Assembly: GCA_027603065.1 (NCBI GenBank)
Contig: JADGJP010000038.1
Coordinates: forward strand, 167,635 to 231,634
Length of the DNA: 64,000 nucleotides
From: Geranomyces variabilis
Lineage: Eukaryota; Chytridiomycota; Chytridiomycetes; Spizellomycetales; Powellomycetaceae
Reading direction: 5' to 3'
In this document: one piece after another, positions 42,243 through 54,284 of the stretch
Numbering within the stretch: position 1 is the first letter of the stretch
How the letters are laid out: every line of letters begins with the position of its first letter
Notes under the pieces: model-generated
Database searches by the model: none
What the model saw: the letters and a program-made list of their open reading frames with translations, nothing else
What the model was told of the DNA's origin: nothing
Translations under genes and position numbers: made by a program

Positions 42243-44690
42243 GCACCTAATATTACGACGCAAGAAAATGGTCAAATGCCTAAGCAAAATAATAGGCAAT
42301 CACTCACTGGTGCTTTGGTGTCCATGAAGGAGCATGGACGACCATCGTCGTCGTCGTCGTCCTCAGCGCGCCTCTTTCCAGGAGCCGCAGGAGCGCTGGG
42401 GGGGCCTCCTCAGTCCTGCATCGTCGTTCCGTTGGTGGTGGCGGTGGCGGCGCGCAGCTCTTTCGCAATCTGCCTTCCGCTTTGCGGTCACCTTCGTCGT
42501 CATCGTCGCCGTCGTCCCGCCGGTGGTTGTCGGCATTCCATCGTCCATGCCTGAACCCCGAACGAGCCACGTAAAAGAATGTTCAGGCGATCTTTGCTGG
42601 CATCTTGCGGACTAGATTTAGTTCTTTTCTCCGCGGCTGAAGGACCCGGAAGTTCGGCGTGAGGAAATGTTTAAGAGCCTATGCAGAATAATAAAGGAAT
42701 GACTCACCGACGGTTTGCGAATTGATCGCAAAAAACCTGGGCTCATTCACTGCGCGGCCGCGTCATGGGGTGGGCCACTGGCGACCGGGCGGCCCTCCTC
42801 TAACTACGGCGGGAGAAAGTAATATGAGAAATTGGGTCAAGTGGTCTAAACGCAAAACCAGGACATTGATTCACTCACATGCGCTTGCTGTTGTTGCCAT
42901 TGTTTTCCTTGTCCTCACCCCCCCTCCCGCTTTTCAATGGGAGGTGATTTTCCTCCTCCTCGTCCTCCTCCTCCACCTCTTCGAAGGCGGCAGTGGGAGT
43001 AGCAACTACGGCGCTCCTCCTCCTTTTCTTTGGTCGCTGCGACGGCGGTGGTGCTTGTCATGCTTATGGCGCTGGTGCTGCTGCGGTTGCGCGCCGCCAT
43101 GGCGCGCGGCGTGCGGATGGGGCGGGTTTGAGTGGTGGTAAGGGAAGTGCTGAGCTAGTCACGAAAAAAAGGTGGTCAGTACACTCACTAAATACCGTAC
43201 TAACTAAAACAAAAGCTAATTTAAAATATATATATTTGAAAAACAATAAGAAGTAATACAGGAAACATAACCATTAAATAAACAATTCGGGGTTGCGAGG
43301 AGGCTACTGCGGAAGCCGGCGCAGCAACAGCAGCATGCTCCTATCTCAGGAGCAGCGGGAGCTGCGGCGGCACGGGTAGCGGCAGCAGCGGCGCGCGCTG
43401 CGACGATGCGCGCTGCGACGGCACCGCGGTGCCGTTCCGGCCCCGCCGGGATCACAATGGGCCAGGGGAATGGAGTGCTAAGCCAGTCATGAAAGCGTAG
43501 TCAGCACACGTTGATTCAGATTCCAGCATACACTGCGGAATAACTTACGACGGTGGCCGGAGCAGCAACAGCAGCATGCTCATATCTCCCTCGCGCCGTC
43601 TGTGTTCACACAATAGAACGACGTTAGAAAATGGTCAAAAGCATAAGCAAAATAATAGGCAATCACTCACTGGCGCTTCCACGAGAAAGAGCAGGGAGGC
43701 CATCGTCGTCCTCCTCCTCCAGGCGCCGCTTGCGGCCGGCAGCAGCGATGGTGGTGGCGCCGCCGGCAGCAGCCGCAGTTGCGGTGGCAGGAGCAGCATG
43801 CTCATATCTCGCGCCTGTGCTCCCGATAGTACAACGTAAGAAAATGGTCAAAAGCATAAGCAAAATAAGGGGCAATCACTCACTGGCGCTTCCAGGAGAA
43901 CGAGCAAGGGAGGCCGTCATCCTCCTCTTCCTCGAGGCGCCGCTTGCCGTGGTGGTGGTGGTGCCAGCGGTGGTGCTGGCGGGGGTGGTGGTCTGGCCAC
44001 GGTCGTGGTGGTGGCGGCGGTGGCCGCGGCAGCGGCGGCACGGCAGGCACGCGCGGCGACGGCACCGCGCCGGCCCGGCCCGGCCGGGATGAAAAAAAAC
44101 CCCTCTCTCCCCCCCCCCCCGGCTTCACTCCCTCCGCCTGTGTTCACAGAATAGAACGACGTTAGAAAATGGTCAAAAGCATAAGCAAAATATGGGCAAT
44201 CACTCACTGGCGCTTCCAAGAGAAGGCCACCGGGAGGCCGTCATCCTCCTCGAGCTGCCGCTTTGCGGCGGGCGCAGCAGCAGCAGTGGTGGTGGTGGTG
44301 GTGGCGGGGCTGCTGGTGGTCGCCGTGGTGGCGGTGGCCGCCGCATTGTTGGTGGCGGCGGTGCCTGCAGCAGGCGCAGGAGCAGCAGCAGCCGCAGCAA
44401 CCGCCCGGGTCCGCGAGGGGAGGGGCACCTCGCGGCGGCCCGGCCCGGCCGGGATGGTGGTGGGGGGTGAGGACGAGGAGGAGGCGCTGAGCGAGTCACG
44501 AAAGCACAGTCAGCACACAACTCAAAGGCCAGGTTACGAGGAGGCTGACTGACTGCACGAGCACTTACGGCGCGAGCGGATGAGGAGAATTGCCGGGCGC
44601 AGCCGGCCGGCGAGGAGGGGAGGCCGCGCGACGCTTGGCGGGGGTGGGAAGGGCAGGCAAGCCGGGTGGTTTGGGCGGGCGGCCCGACAT
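42243..44690 (-). CDS. Modular low-complexity gene, family member B, with copied exons (inverted relative)
   Basis: On the minus strand a first exon (44690-44569) reads MSGRPPKPPGLPALPTPA and ends before GTAAGTGC, matching exon 1 of the gene at 39091. The next exon (about 44485-44213) ends EEDDGLPVAFSWKRQ. After it, exon-intron units recur: an exon ending EEEDDGLPCSFSWKRQ-like or KRRLEEEDDDGLP, then a conserved intron (GTGAGTGATTGCC, TTATGCTTTTGACCATTTTC, GTGAACACAG). Copies of that intron end near 44213, 43905, 43672 and 42310; a second intron type (GTGCTGACT...TTTCGTGACT) recurs near 44490, 43475 and 43150. An earlier ATG at 44811 is in another frame. No terminal exon like QQQQ exon 3 was found. 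It may be a real repeat-expanded gene or a decaying array of duplicates. Confidence 0.45.
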
Positions 44691-45657
44691 GACGAGGACG
44701 AGGATGAGGAGGTGGAGGAGGAGGATGAGGAGGAGGAGGCGCGCGACGCCTGCCCCGGGTGGGCGGGCCCGGCGGCTTGGGAGGGCGGGAGGGGTCCATG
44801 GAGGACGACATAAGGAGGAGGTGGCCGAGTAAGAAGAAGAGGAGGAGGATGAAGAGAGGGAGGAAGAAGAGAGGGAGAGAGAGGATGATGGTGACGACGA
44901 GGGCGACGACGAGAACGAGGGCGACGAGGAGGAAAGATAGGGAGGGAGCGTCGCAGGCAGCTCAGCCATCGGAATAATTCCAGTCCGCTGCAGGTGGCCC
45001 GTGGGGAGACTTGTGGGCTCGTGGATGAGGAGGAAACGCGCGGCAGCGAAGCGACTTGGATGTATCCGGCGCGGCCCATGGGCAACACCTCACCGGTGGT
45101 GAGGCCTCGTAAGACCGAGACGTTGATGCCCGAGCGACATCGTTCCGGGCCTGATCGCTGTTCTTGCCGACCATGCTTGCCTGAGAGTTGCTGGGAGAGG
45201 AAAATCCACCTGCGAGACTGAATCGGGAAAAGGACGGTCAGGTTGGCTTGGAAAGAAGTTTCCCACGCTCTTTGTCAAGCCCCCAGCGCAAAAGCTAAAC
45301 TTACCGCCTCCGCACGGGGATGCGGGCAAAGGCTGACCCGATGCAGAGAGCGTGCGCGTGGGCACGAGCAGCAGCAGCAGTGGGTTATATAGCGGGTGTC
45401 TGTCTGTCTGGCGACGAGGCGGGGAGATGATGGGAAGATGGGAAGATGGGAACATGGGAGGGGGGCGGGGCAAGAGGGGCAGATAAGAGGGGCAGATATG
45501 CGGGGGGAGGGCAGCGTCACTCACAACTGTTCATCTTGCCTTTTATGGACTAATGTCTTGCCTTTTGTGGACTAATGAACTCTCCCCGCGTTGCCCCGTT
45601 CCCACGCTCATTCCCAGCACCTCGCTCTCGCCTTTCTCCTCGCTCTCTTTCTCTCTC
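44691..45657. other. Simple-sequence and promoter region, no supported gene
   Basis: 44700-44940 is GA-rich (GAGGAGGAGG, GACGACGAG) and keeps several frames open by composition. A 144-codon minus frame at 45090-45524 is proline/leucine-rich without a domain. TTGCCTTTTGTGGACTAATG occurs next to a near copy at 45537-45575, just before the AAA gene. Confidence 0.4.
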
Positions 45658-48600
45658 ATGCCGCCAGAACTGCTGCTACTTGTTGTCGCCGACATCCTCG
45701 CGGCTGATGACCCTCACACTGGCCCCGGCCTTCTCATACTCTTGCCACGCAACTGCACAACTCTCGCCGGCACAAAGATCCGCTCGGGCCGCGCCTTGCA
45801 GTTGCAATCAGTCTCCGCTGTCGCCCAGAACGCCTACCCACACCGCGTGCCACCCGTGACAGCCAGAGTCAGGCTGCTCCTGCAACCCGCCGCCGGTGCT
45901 CTCGCGGTACAACAAGATGCGAGCGACGGCCCGGACGCGGCGCCAATCCGGTGCAGCATCTCGGCGCAACTCGCCGCGGCCTTGCGATGCACGCGCGGAG
46001 ACGTCGTAGAAGCTGCAGATGTCATCCACCCAGCCGCCATACCTCGTGCAAAGATCGTCCATGTATATCACAAAGACAACGATTATGCCGAGGACGGCAA
46101 GGCAGCCGCTAGCTCTTTGCCGGGACCGGCGTCATTCAACGCCATCCTTGTCCGCCAGGCCGCGCTTGCCTCTTACATTGCACCAACCTCTCGTCTCTAC
46201 GCACACCCTCCCTTTGCCTCCTCCGGCGCCCGTGCCCACTACATCATCGCAACCATTGACGGCACTGCAAACCCTTCTGCCGTTTTTCTCGCTGACCATG
46301 ACACGCAGTTTACGCTACTTGCGTGCCCAACTTCGCCACCGCCATCGCTTTCGCGGGCTCCTTCGGCTGCTACTGCGACTGCGATGATTGCGAGCGATGC
46401 CGAGTGGGCTGCGCGGGTTCGTGGGCGCGTGGCGGGGATGGACGCGCTTGTAACACGGATAGCGGGCGTTGTCAGGCGCGCGGTCGACGAGGTTTTTGGC
46501 GGCGGAGGTGCTCATGACGCAGGAGAGCTGCACCGGTGGTCGCTGTGTGGCGCGGTTCTGTGTGGACGACCGGGTGTGGGCAAGACTGTGCTGGCGAGGG
46601 CGATGGCCGGTACGTCTTTTTGCGCTGCTTCTGCGGGGGTATGGGTGGAGCGGCTTTGCGTTGCGTGGATGGAAGAAGCAGGGATGATGAGAGTCCTATT
46701 ATTGCCGCAGACTTAGGTCCGGTTTTGGCATCCTATTAAACTTTGATCCTCCCTCATTCTTTGTTCATCTTAATATTCGTTTCTTTCCCTCAATATTTAC
46801 TATCTATTTCCCTTGCTTCCTCCTCCGCGCTTCTGATGTCTCTGCCGTTCTTATTTTGGCTTGATTTTGACGCTTTAGAACACTCCGGCCTTCCGTACGA
46901 CTACATTCAGTGCCCTGAGCTATTGCAGTTTGGTATGGTCAAAGTTCTTGGCAAACAAACATCGCACGCGTTCGAAGCTGTGTTATTTACCAAGACGCAT
47001 TTCTCCTCCCTATTTCCGACTAAACAGCTCAAGGTGACGGCGAGCTGTACCTTCTTCATCTGCTGACGAAACGTCGAGGCCTCGCGCGCATTGTGATTCT
47101 GGACCAAATTGATGCGCTCGTAGGCGCTGCGGACGCTATTGATGGTAACAAAAATTATCCTCGTCGTCCACTGCCGGCGGCAGCGATGGGGCCGAGATGA
47201 ATGGGCTTCGGGATGGACTTTGACGTGTTTTGCAGGTTCCGCAGGGAGGATCCTCAATGTACTGATGGAGTGTCTGGATGGCGAGATTGGTCCAGGCGCT
47301 GACGGTGATGACGGCGTGGTCATCGTTATAGGTATGTCACGGTCATTCAACATCCCTCGGGAATAAAGCCATAAAAGATTTTCGATTATTTCTAGCCGAA
47401 GCTGATTCGTTTTCTTTCGTCTTTTGCCTCTCTTTCGCGTACGCTCAACAGCAATAACCTCTCGCCCACATGTACTACCCACCGCACTTTTGCAATCAAC
47501 CCGTCTCTCGCCGACAATCACCGCCGACGTCGGTGACGCCCGCCAGCGCGAAGCCATCCTTCGTCTTGTGTGCGCAAACCTTCCCGTTGCCGATGGCGTG
47601 ATTGCGGATGTTGCAGACGCGACGCATGGGTTTGTGGGCGCGGATCTGGAGGCGTTGGTTAATGCTGCTGCGTGGGAGTGGCGGATGAATGTAAGCTCGA
47701 TGTGGCGGTGGATGGGTTTCTATGGCTGGCGTTGTCTCACCTATCTTGCTTCTTTTGCGTTTAGAATCCAAATCGAGAGTCTGTAACGAGCGCGGATTTC
47801 GCAGCAGCGAGAGCGGTAGTCAAGCCAGCAAGTTTTGCCGAACTCGGCTCGCAGATCCCGCGCAAGCGATTTGAGGAGCTGTTTGGGGTTGAGGATGTTG
47901 TTGAGCGGCTGCGGGTACGCTGGCCAGTCGCACTTTGTGTAAAGGCATCGCTGGTCTACTCACACGTTCTGGATTCCTTTCAGACGGCCGTGCTTCGCCC
48001 GTTTGCAAACCTGGACGCATATGCGGCGCTGGGCGTGCACCCGCCGCGCGGTGTGCTGATCCATGGACCGGCTGGAGTGGGCAAAAGCGTCTTGAGCTAT
48101 GCACTTGTGCGGGAAGCAGGATTCAATTGCGTTTATGTCGATGTAAGGAGCCGCCACTTGAACGCGCGGAAGAGCGGATCATTGTCCTCGCGATGCGTTA
48201 ATGGCACTGACACGGTGTAATGGTCATCTTTCTCCGTCAAAAGGGTCCAAAAGTGCGGTCAAAAATTGTGGGCGAGTCGGAGCAGAACATTGCGCGCATG
48301 TTTGCGCAGGCGCGGGCCAATGCGCCCTGCATTTTACTTCTGGACCAGGTGAGAGACAGGCGGGAACGAAGAGTGGCTGACCTGTGATGGAGTCAACTAG
48401 CACTGAACCGGAAAAACATGCCTCCTCACCTGCTCCGGCTTTTCTCTTTTTGTTTGGCTCACGCAGATCGACATGCTCGTGCCACCGCGCGGCACATCCT
48501 CCTCGTCAGAAAATACAGGCGACCGTATCGTCGCGTCCTTCCTGACCGAGATGGACGGCGTTCTTGCCTCCCGCGGCGTCTTTATCGTCGCCATATCAGC

Positions 48601-48986
48601 GCGTCCCGAGTGCGTCGACGATGCGATCTTGCGTCCCGGCCGGCTGGATGAGCGGGTAGAGGTGCCAATGCCTGGAGCGGAGGCGCGGCGGAGGATTTGG
48701 GACGGGTTTTTGGGCAGGATGCCTGGTGGTGGACGGTTCGAGGAAGCGGAGATGGAGAGACTGGTGGCTGCGTCGGCGGGATATACGGGTGAGTGGAGCT
48801 CAGTGTGATGGGGCGTATGGCGATGAATCTGAGATCATTTACTCTCGCTATTCAGGAGCGGACATTGAGAGCGTGTGTCGCGAGGCGGCCCTGTCACGGC
48901 TGCGCGCGGACCTGAACAGCCAGGAGGTGACGCAGGCGGATATATGGCAGGCCTTGAAGAGCGTGCGGCGGTCGGTGGTTGCCTGA
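45658..48986 (+). CDS. Two-domain AAA+ protein of the CDC48/AFG2 group (SPATA5L1-like) with Gln in both Walker B motifs
   Basis: Ten exons, about 770 residues. The N-terminal domain (MPPELLLLVVADILAAD onward) precedes D1, which has Walker A GRPGVGKT, a pore region (GLPYDYIQCPELLQF), Walker B RIVILDQIDALVG, and a sensor region lacking the usual arginines (TSRPHVLPTALLQSTRL). The linker VVKPASFAELGSQIP, then FGVEDVVERL, resembles AFG2-type linkers. D2 has RGVLIHGPAGVGKSVLSYAL, GESEQNIARMFAQARANAPC, Walker B ILLLDQIDMLVP, RIVASFLTEMDG, RPECVDDAILRPGRLDERVE and YTGADIESVCREAALSRLR. AFG2/SPATA5L1 ATPases act in ribosome biogenesis and remodelling. In both domains the hydrolytic Glu of Walker B is Gln, so ATP may bind without turnover. 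The D2 motif is completed across a splice junction and the D1 motif within one exon. A longer start at 45553 would need a non-ATG codon. PEX1-like identity was considered less likely. Confidence 0.7.
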
Positions 48987-49155
48987 ACAAACAAAAGAGA
49001 GTAGACCCGAGTATAACGAGAAATTCAAAGCTGTCCATTAACGCTTGTCCGAATGTGTCATCGCCAAATGTCCGAACACGGGAAAACGTCACCCGTTGGG
49101 AAAAATTCTTTCTGGCTTTCTTGCCGCCCATCTTGCATTATTCCAACTGGACAAG

Positions 49156-52100
49156 ATGATGAACTTTGCAGAGTCGTCGGGCGATGCTAATCTCTACGTA
49201 GTCTCGGCTCGTAAGCCAGACTCGGTCTCTCATGTTCTCTCTGCCGCCTTTACTGCTCACAATCATACAAATGTCATTGTCTGGTACGGCTCATGCCTTT
49301 CAGCCTCATGCGGGACATATATATTTCCTGTACTCATATCTGTCGTTAATGAACTCTCCCTTCTTTTAGTAAGGTCACACACATTGAAATCTTCTTGCTG
49401 GAGCCGGTAGAAGGGTCTTCGGAGCGACAAATGCGCCTGCTGCTCGACGTTCCGATATACGGCCGCGTAACGACAATCGGAAAGTGCAGATTTCTGGTAG
49501 GCAGATAAGATAAACAGGGCGGAGATTAGTCTATATTGGATATGGACGGGCGGGAAGGGATGTCTTGGACTTGAGCACTCAAATCAGGACATCATCCTCC
49601 GTGTTCTACTTTTTAGGACCGCTCGCAAGATGTGTTGGTCCTAACCACCGAAGCCCACAACCTCCTCGTCATCCGCTACAACACTGCTCTCCGCCGCCTA
49701 GAAACTGAAATCTCCGACTCAGTCAGCGAGTTCATGGGCGCCGCATCTGATGGGCACGTCGGGCTCGTCGCGCCCGATGGCTCGTTCGCCGCATACCACA
49801 ACTACCAGGGCATTGTACACGTGCTCGAATTAGGCAAGCACCACGAGACTGCCGCTGGCGGCAGCGTGCTGGGCGGTGGCGGCGGCATGCGGCCGAAATC
49901 TGCGAAAAAATCGCGCTTGGACCTATTGCGCAGGCCACTTGATCCTATCAAGTTTTGGATTGATGAGCGGTGGATTATCGGCATGACGTTGATGGAGTCT
50001 CCGCCGACGGAGGAGGAAAAGACTTTGATGCTGGCGGTGCTGTATCAGGACAAGACTGGACAGAAGAACTTGAAGTTGTATCGGTTCAACTTCAAGACGA
50101 GCACACTCGATTTTTATACTGGCGTTGGGGCAAGGAACTTAAAGTTCAACCCAAGTTTGATCATTCCTATTCCGCGAGAAGGCGGTGAGTGGTGGGCGGT
50201 AGGGAGCGCTTGTTATTGCGCTCTTGAGCATGTTTGCCGAAGGGCTGCGGATGTGGGAAGCAAGAACTTCACGTTGAACCGTAATTTTCGCGATTCTTTG
50301 CCCAGGGGGTGGAATAATCGTTATATCCGAAGAAGAGATCAAAGTCTTCACGCCAACAGAGACGTATCAGCATCCAATCGCGCCGACAATTATCAGATGG
50401 TATGCAGCAAATGTGGATTTTAAGGAGCCGGCTGAAGACAATTCAGTTTCTTTGCCGCATACTAAGACTTGCCGCCTAACCTTGCAGCTGGGCGCCATTA
50501 GATCCGAAAGGCACGCGATATCTCCTGTGCGATTTTGAAGGGCGGCTATATGCTTTGATTCTCGGAGGCCGGCTGCAAAGAGTCCGATTAGAGAATTTGG
50601 GGCAGGTGAGAAAGAATGGGTTTTTACAATCCGCTGCGAGAGCTTCCTGCGACCAGACTATGAACACAAACCAAAAAAAAAGGTGTCCCAACCCTCCGCG
50701 ATTGCGTATCTCGGCGACGGCCATGTCTACCTCGGCTCGCACTTTGGCGACTCGCAGCTCCTGCGGCTGAAATCTAACGCGGATGCCGAGGGGAACATGT
50801 TTGAACTCCGCATGGAGTTTGAGAACCTTGCACCGATTGTGGACTTCTGTGTCATTGATATCGACAAGCAGGGTCAGGTAAGCGCGAGCTTTTCTCATCA
50901 TTACCTTTGCTGATCGCAAACAGTTTGACCGTGTTTATTGCTCCCCTAGGACCAAGTGGTAGCGGCATGCGGAGGTAACAAGGATGGGTCTTTGCGCGTG
51001 ATCCGAAACGGCATCGGGATCGAAGTGCTCGGTACTTTGGATGATGTTCCGAACCTTACCGGAATCTGGGCTTTGCGGCGAGGATCTGACGAGCAGTGAG
51101 TGAACGTTTTCAGCCGACCGTTTTCCGCAATGCTACGAATGCCTTTACTCCGGATAGAATTAGGTATCTAATATGCTTTTCATCTTTTTTACCTGAAAGA
51201 CTCGATGACCTCTTAGTCATGTCATTTAACATGGAAACTAAAATGATTGGCAAAGACGAAGACGGCGCGCTGGCGCCTGTGGACGACGACGATGCTAGCG
51301 CCGGCGGCTTCATCCTAGATCAGCCAACATTAGCATGTGCGAACGTGAAATTTGACCAGATCGTACAGGTGAGCTGTCTTGCTCAAACAACAGTTGCGAT
51401 AGTCGCGCTGAAGACACCCGATGCATGTGATTATTCACTCTTGTCCACCTGTATTATTTATCCACAAGGTCGTACCATCTGGTATTGTGACGCTGGACAG
51501 CCGAACGCGGGCGCTGGTGCACTTTTGGAAACCTACTGCTTCCGGTGGCGTGGACAGCGTTGGTGATGACGCGACTGCCGCGCGCGTGCATCATGCGACG
51601 ATCAATCGTGAGCAAGTCGTTATCGCTCTCGGTGGCGGACGTGTCGTGTATCTCGAGGTTGTGCAGGGCGAGCTTCTGCAGAAAAGGTTCGATGGCAGAG
51701 AACAATACGATATGGCCTCGGAGTAATTGCTAACCTGGGCAGTGATTATTCCTTTCCTGTTTAGCGAGGTCCAGCTGGAAAACGAAGTCTCCTGCGTGAC
51801 GATCAGGCCTTTGCAGTCAAGCTACTGCCTTGTGGGTGTTTGGGGCGATGTTAGCGTACGTCTGCTGGAGCTACCATCGCTGCGCGAGCTGGATCGGCAA
51901 CCGATTGAGAGTGGTTCGTTAGTTTTTGCCTGTGTCCGATGCGCTTTTAATTGCGTACTGAAGTTATACTTGCGCCACTGCATTAGGCATGATTCCACGA
52001 TCAGTCCTGTTGGTAACGATAGGCGATGTTGAATTTGCCATGGCGGCCCTCGGTATGTGCGCTGAAGCTTGCTAGAAAAGCACACTCGCCCTTATTTTAT

Positions 52101-54158
52101 CGCTTACAATCGAGTGCTTGTTCGCCTCCGCATTATTCATCAGGTGACGGACACCTATACACATACATATTAGACGGAGCGAAACGCTGCCTGAGCGGTC
52201 GCAAGAGCCTGTCGCTAGGCAGCCGCGCCGTATCGCTTGCGGCGTTCGAATCGCAAGGCACCGGCGTATGCGTGTTTGCGGCGTCCGACCGCCCAACGGT
52301 GATACATTTCAGCAATGGCAAGCTGTTGTATTCGCCTGTGAATCTCAAGGTTCGTTGGTGAACTGAATGACTTTGCTTGATATGCTGTGATGACGCTCAC
52401 CCCTCTTTTTCGTTATTCCGCTCTCTAATTGCGCTCGATAAACTAGGAAGTCACACACATGTGCTCATTCCACTACGAAGAAGACGCGCTGGCGCTCGTC
52501 ACGGGCGGGTCGCTCAAAATCGGCCTGGTCGAGGCGATACAAAAGCTTCACGTGAAAAAGATACCCATTGGCGAGACCGTCCGCCGAATTGTTCACGTCG
52601 CCAGTGCAGAAGTGTTTGTGCTGTTAACACTGCGTACAATTGTGGACGAGGTCGCGCGCGAGGAAGAGGAAAAAGGGTTCATACGGCTGTTGGATGAGCG
52701 GAGCTGTGAAGGTTCGGGAACGAGGAACCAAAGTTCGCGAACCTCGAAGCTTTGGCGCAAACTGACTGCGTTTTTCCGTCGTTTGCAGTTTTGGCGGAAT
52801 ACGGACTCGAAAGTTTCGAAAATCCACAGGCGATCCAGCTAGCACGGCTCCGTGTTGACGGACGAGCTAGTGGCAGTGATAGCCATGAGGGACGAGAATT
52901 ACTTTGCGTGGGCACCGCGTATGTGTTTCCCGAAGAGAAGGATCCGGTGACGGGCCGTCTGCTCTTCTTTGAGTTCACGGAAGACCGCAAGCTGCGACTG
53001 TTCGCGGCGACGGAGGTCAAGGGATGCGTGTATTGTTTGGCGACTGTTGGCGGACGATTGCTGGCGGGCATCAACACGAGGGTGAGCGCGGCGAGACTTC
53101 AACGGAACGTCCCGGTTTTGGCCGTCTTTTCTCTTACCTGTGTCTTTTGTTACCATAGGTTGAGATGTTTGGGCTCTCCGCAACGCCAGACACTGGGCGC
53201 GCGACCGTCAGCCCGCTCGACTCGCACCACGGCAGCATCACTGTGTGCTCACTGGCAACGCGCGGCGACTTTGTCCTTGTCGGTGACCTGATCAAGTCAG
53301 TGAAGCTGCTCGTGTACGAGCCACCGACCGACTCGCTTGGCTTGGTAGCAAAAGACACGCATGCGACTTGGATCACAGGTCTAGAGGCTGTGAACGACGA
53401 GCTGTTTGTTGCGGGTGAACAGGGCGGAAATTTGATTGCGTACGAGAAGGTTGAAGGCGAGGGTGGCTTTCGGGGTCGGTTAGCGCAATGTGGGTGGTTT
53501 CATGTCGGCGAGGGCGTCAACCGGATTCGACATGGTAAGGTTTTGGTTTAGCTAATTGTCCAGTGTTTTCACTTACAATGTGTCTGAACTTCCTTTTTTC
53601 ATTCTACGCAGGCTCGCTGACGGCAAATATTGTGGACCGCGAGCGGCCATTAGGCACACCGGTGCTGATCTTTTGCACGGTTACCGGTGGTCTAGGTGTC
53701 GTTGCGCAGCTTGAAGACGCGACGTACAAGTTGCTAAGCGCCGTGCAGGACAATATGCGGAACGTCATTTTGGGCGTTGGGGAGCTGAGTCATAGCCAGT
53801 GAGTCATACGCGAAAATTGGCGTGAGAAAGTGGATGGGCGCATATTCATCGCCGCTTCCTTTTTTTCCGGCGGCATATTAGATGGCGCTCCACGCAACTT
53901 GTCCGCGGCGTAGACCGCCCTGCGCGCGGGTTCCTCGACGGCGATCTTATCGAGCAGTTCCTGGACCTGTCGCCCGAACACAAGCTAGCTGTCGTAAACG
54001 GCGTAAATCCCAATCCGCCGCATTTGGTCGCGCGGCAGCAGCACCAGCGGCGGCGGGATGGACGGCCCGGCGTGCCGCCTGTTAGTATGCGGCCGCTGGT
54101 TGGCGTGACAGTTGAGGAGCTGATCGGCGTGGTGGAGGAGATGGCTCGATTGCATTGA
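49156..54158 (+). CDS. DDB1: DNA damage-binding protein 1 (CUL4 ubiquitin-ligase adaptor)
   Basis: Triple beta-propeller adaptor linking CUL4-RBX1 to DCAF substrate receptors in the nucleus. The first exon opens with LYVVSARKPDSVSHVL, matching the Y-V-V-T-A-x-K-P start of DDB1. Diagnostic blocks in order: GLVAPDGSFAAYHNYQG; YLGDGHVYLGSHFGDSQLLR; FENLAPIVDFCVIDID; NKDGSLRVIRNGIGIEVLGT (51 kb); the BPB/BPC part with EVTHMCSFHYEEDALALV, FPSFAVLAEYGLESFENP and LLCVGTAYVFPEEKDPVTGR; DFVLVGDLIKSVKLLVYE; and the C-terminal block ARGFLDGDLIEQFLDLSPEH then VEELIGVVEEMARLH. About 15-20 exons with short introns give roughly 1,100 residues, the usual size. DDB1 is absent from budding yeast but kept in many other fungi. 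Two adjacent ATGs (49156, 49159) are possible starts. Confidence 0.92.
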
Positions 54159-54284
54159 GGGGTTTTATGCGAAGCAGAATAAGAATAAAGCAGTCACAGG
54201 TTTGAGTAGAACAATCTTACATTTCTGCTACATCCTCTAGTTTGCTAAACTCAAATATGACAAAAAAAGGGAGAGAGACCCATT
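54159..54284. other. Short convergent spacer
   Basis: Tail-to-tail gap of about 125 bp between DDB1 and the next gene, with AATAAAG near 54182 as a possible poly(A) signal. Confidence 0.4.

Noticed and set aside
45658-48986. Identification as peroxin PEX1 or PEX6.
   Set aside because: The linker (KPASFAELGSQIP plus GVEDVVERL) and D2 GESEQNIARMF pattern fit AFG2/CDC48-type proteins better, and the PEX1 N-domain pattern is not visible.
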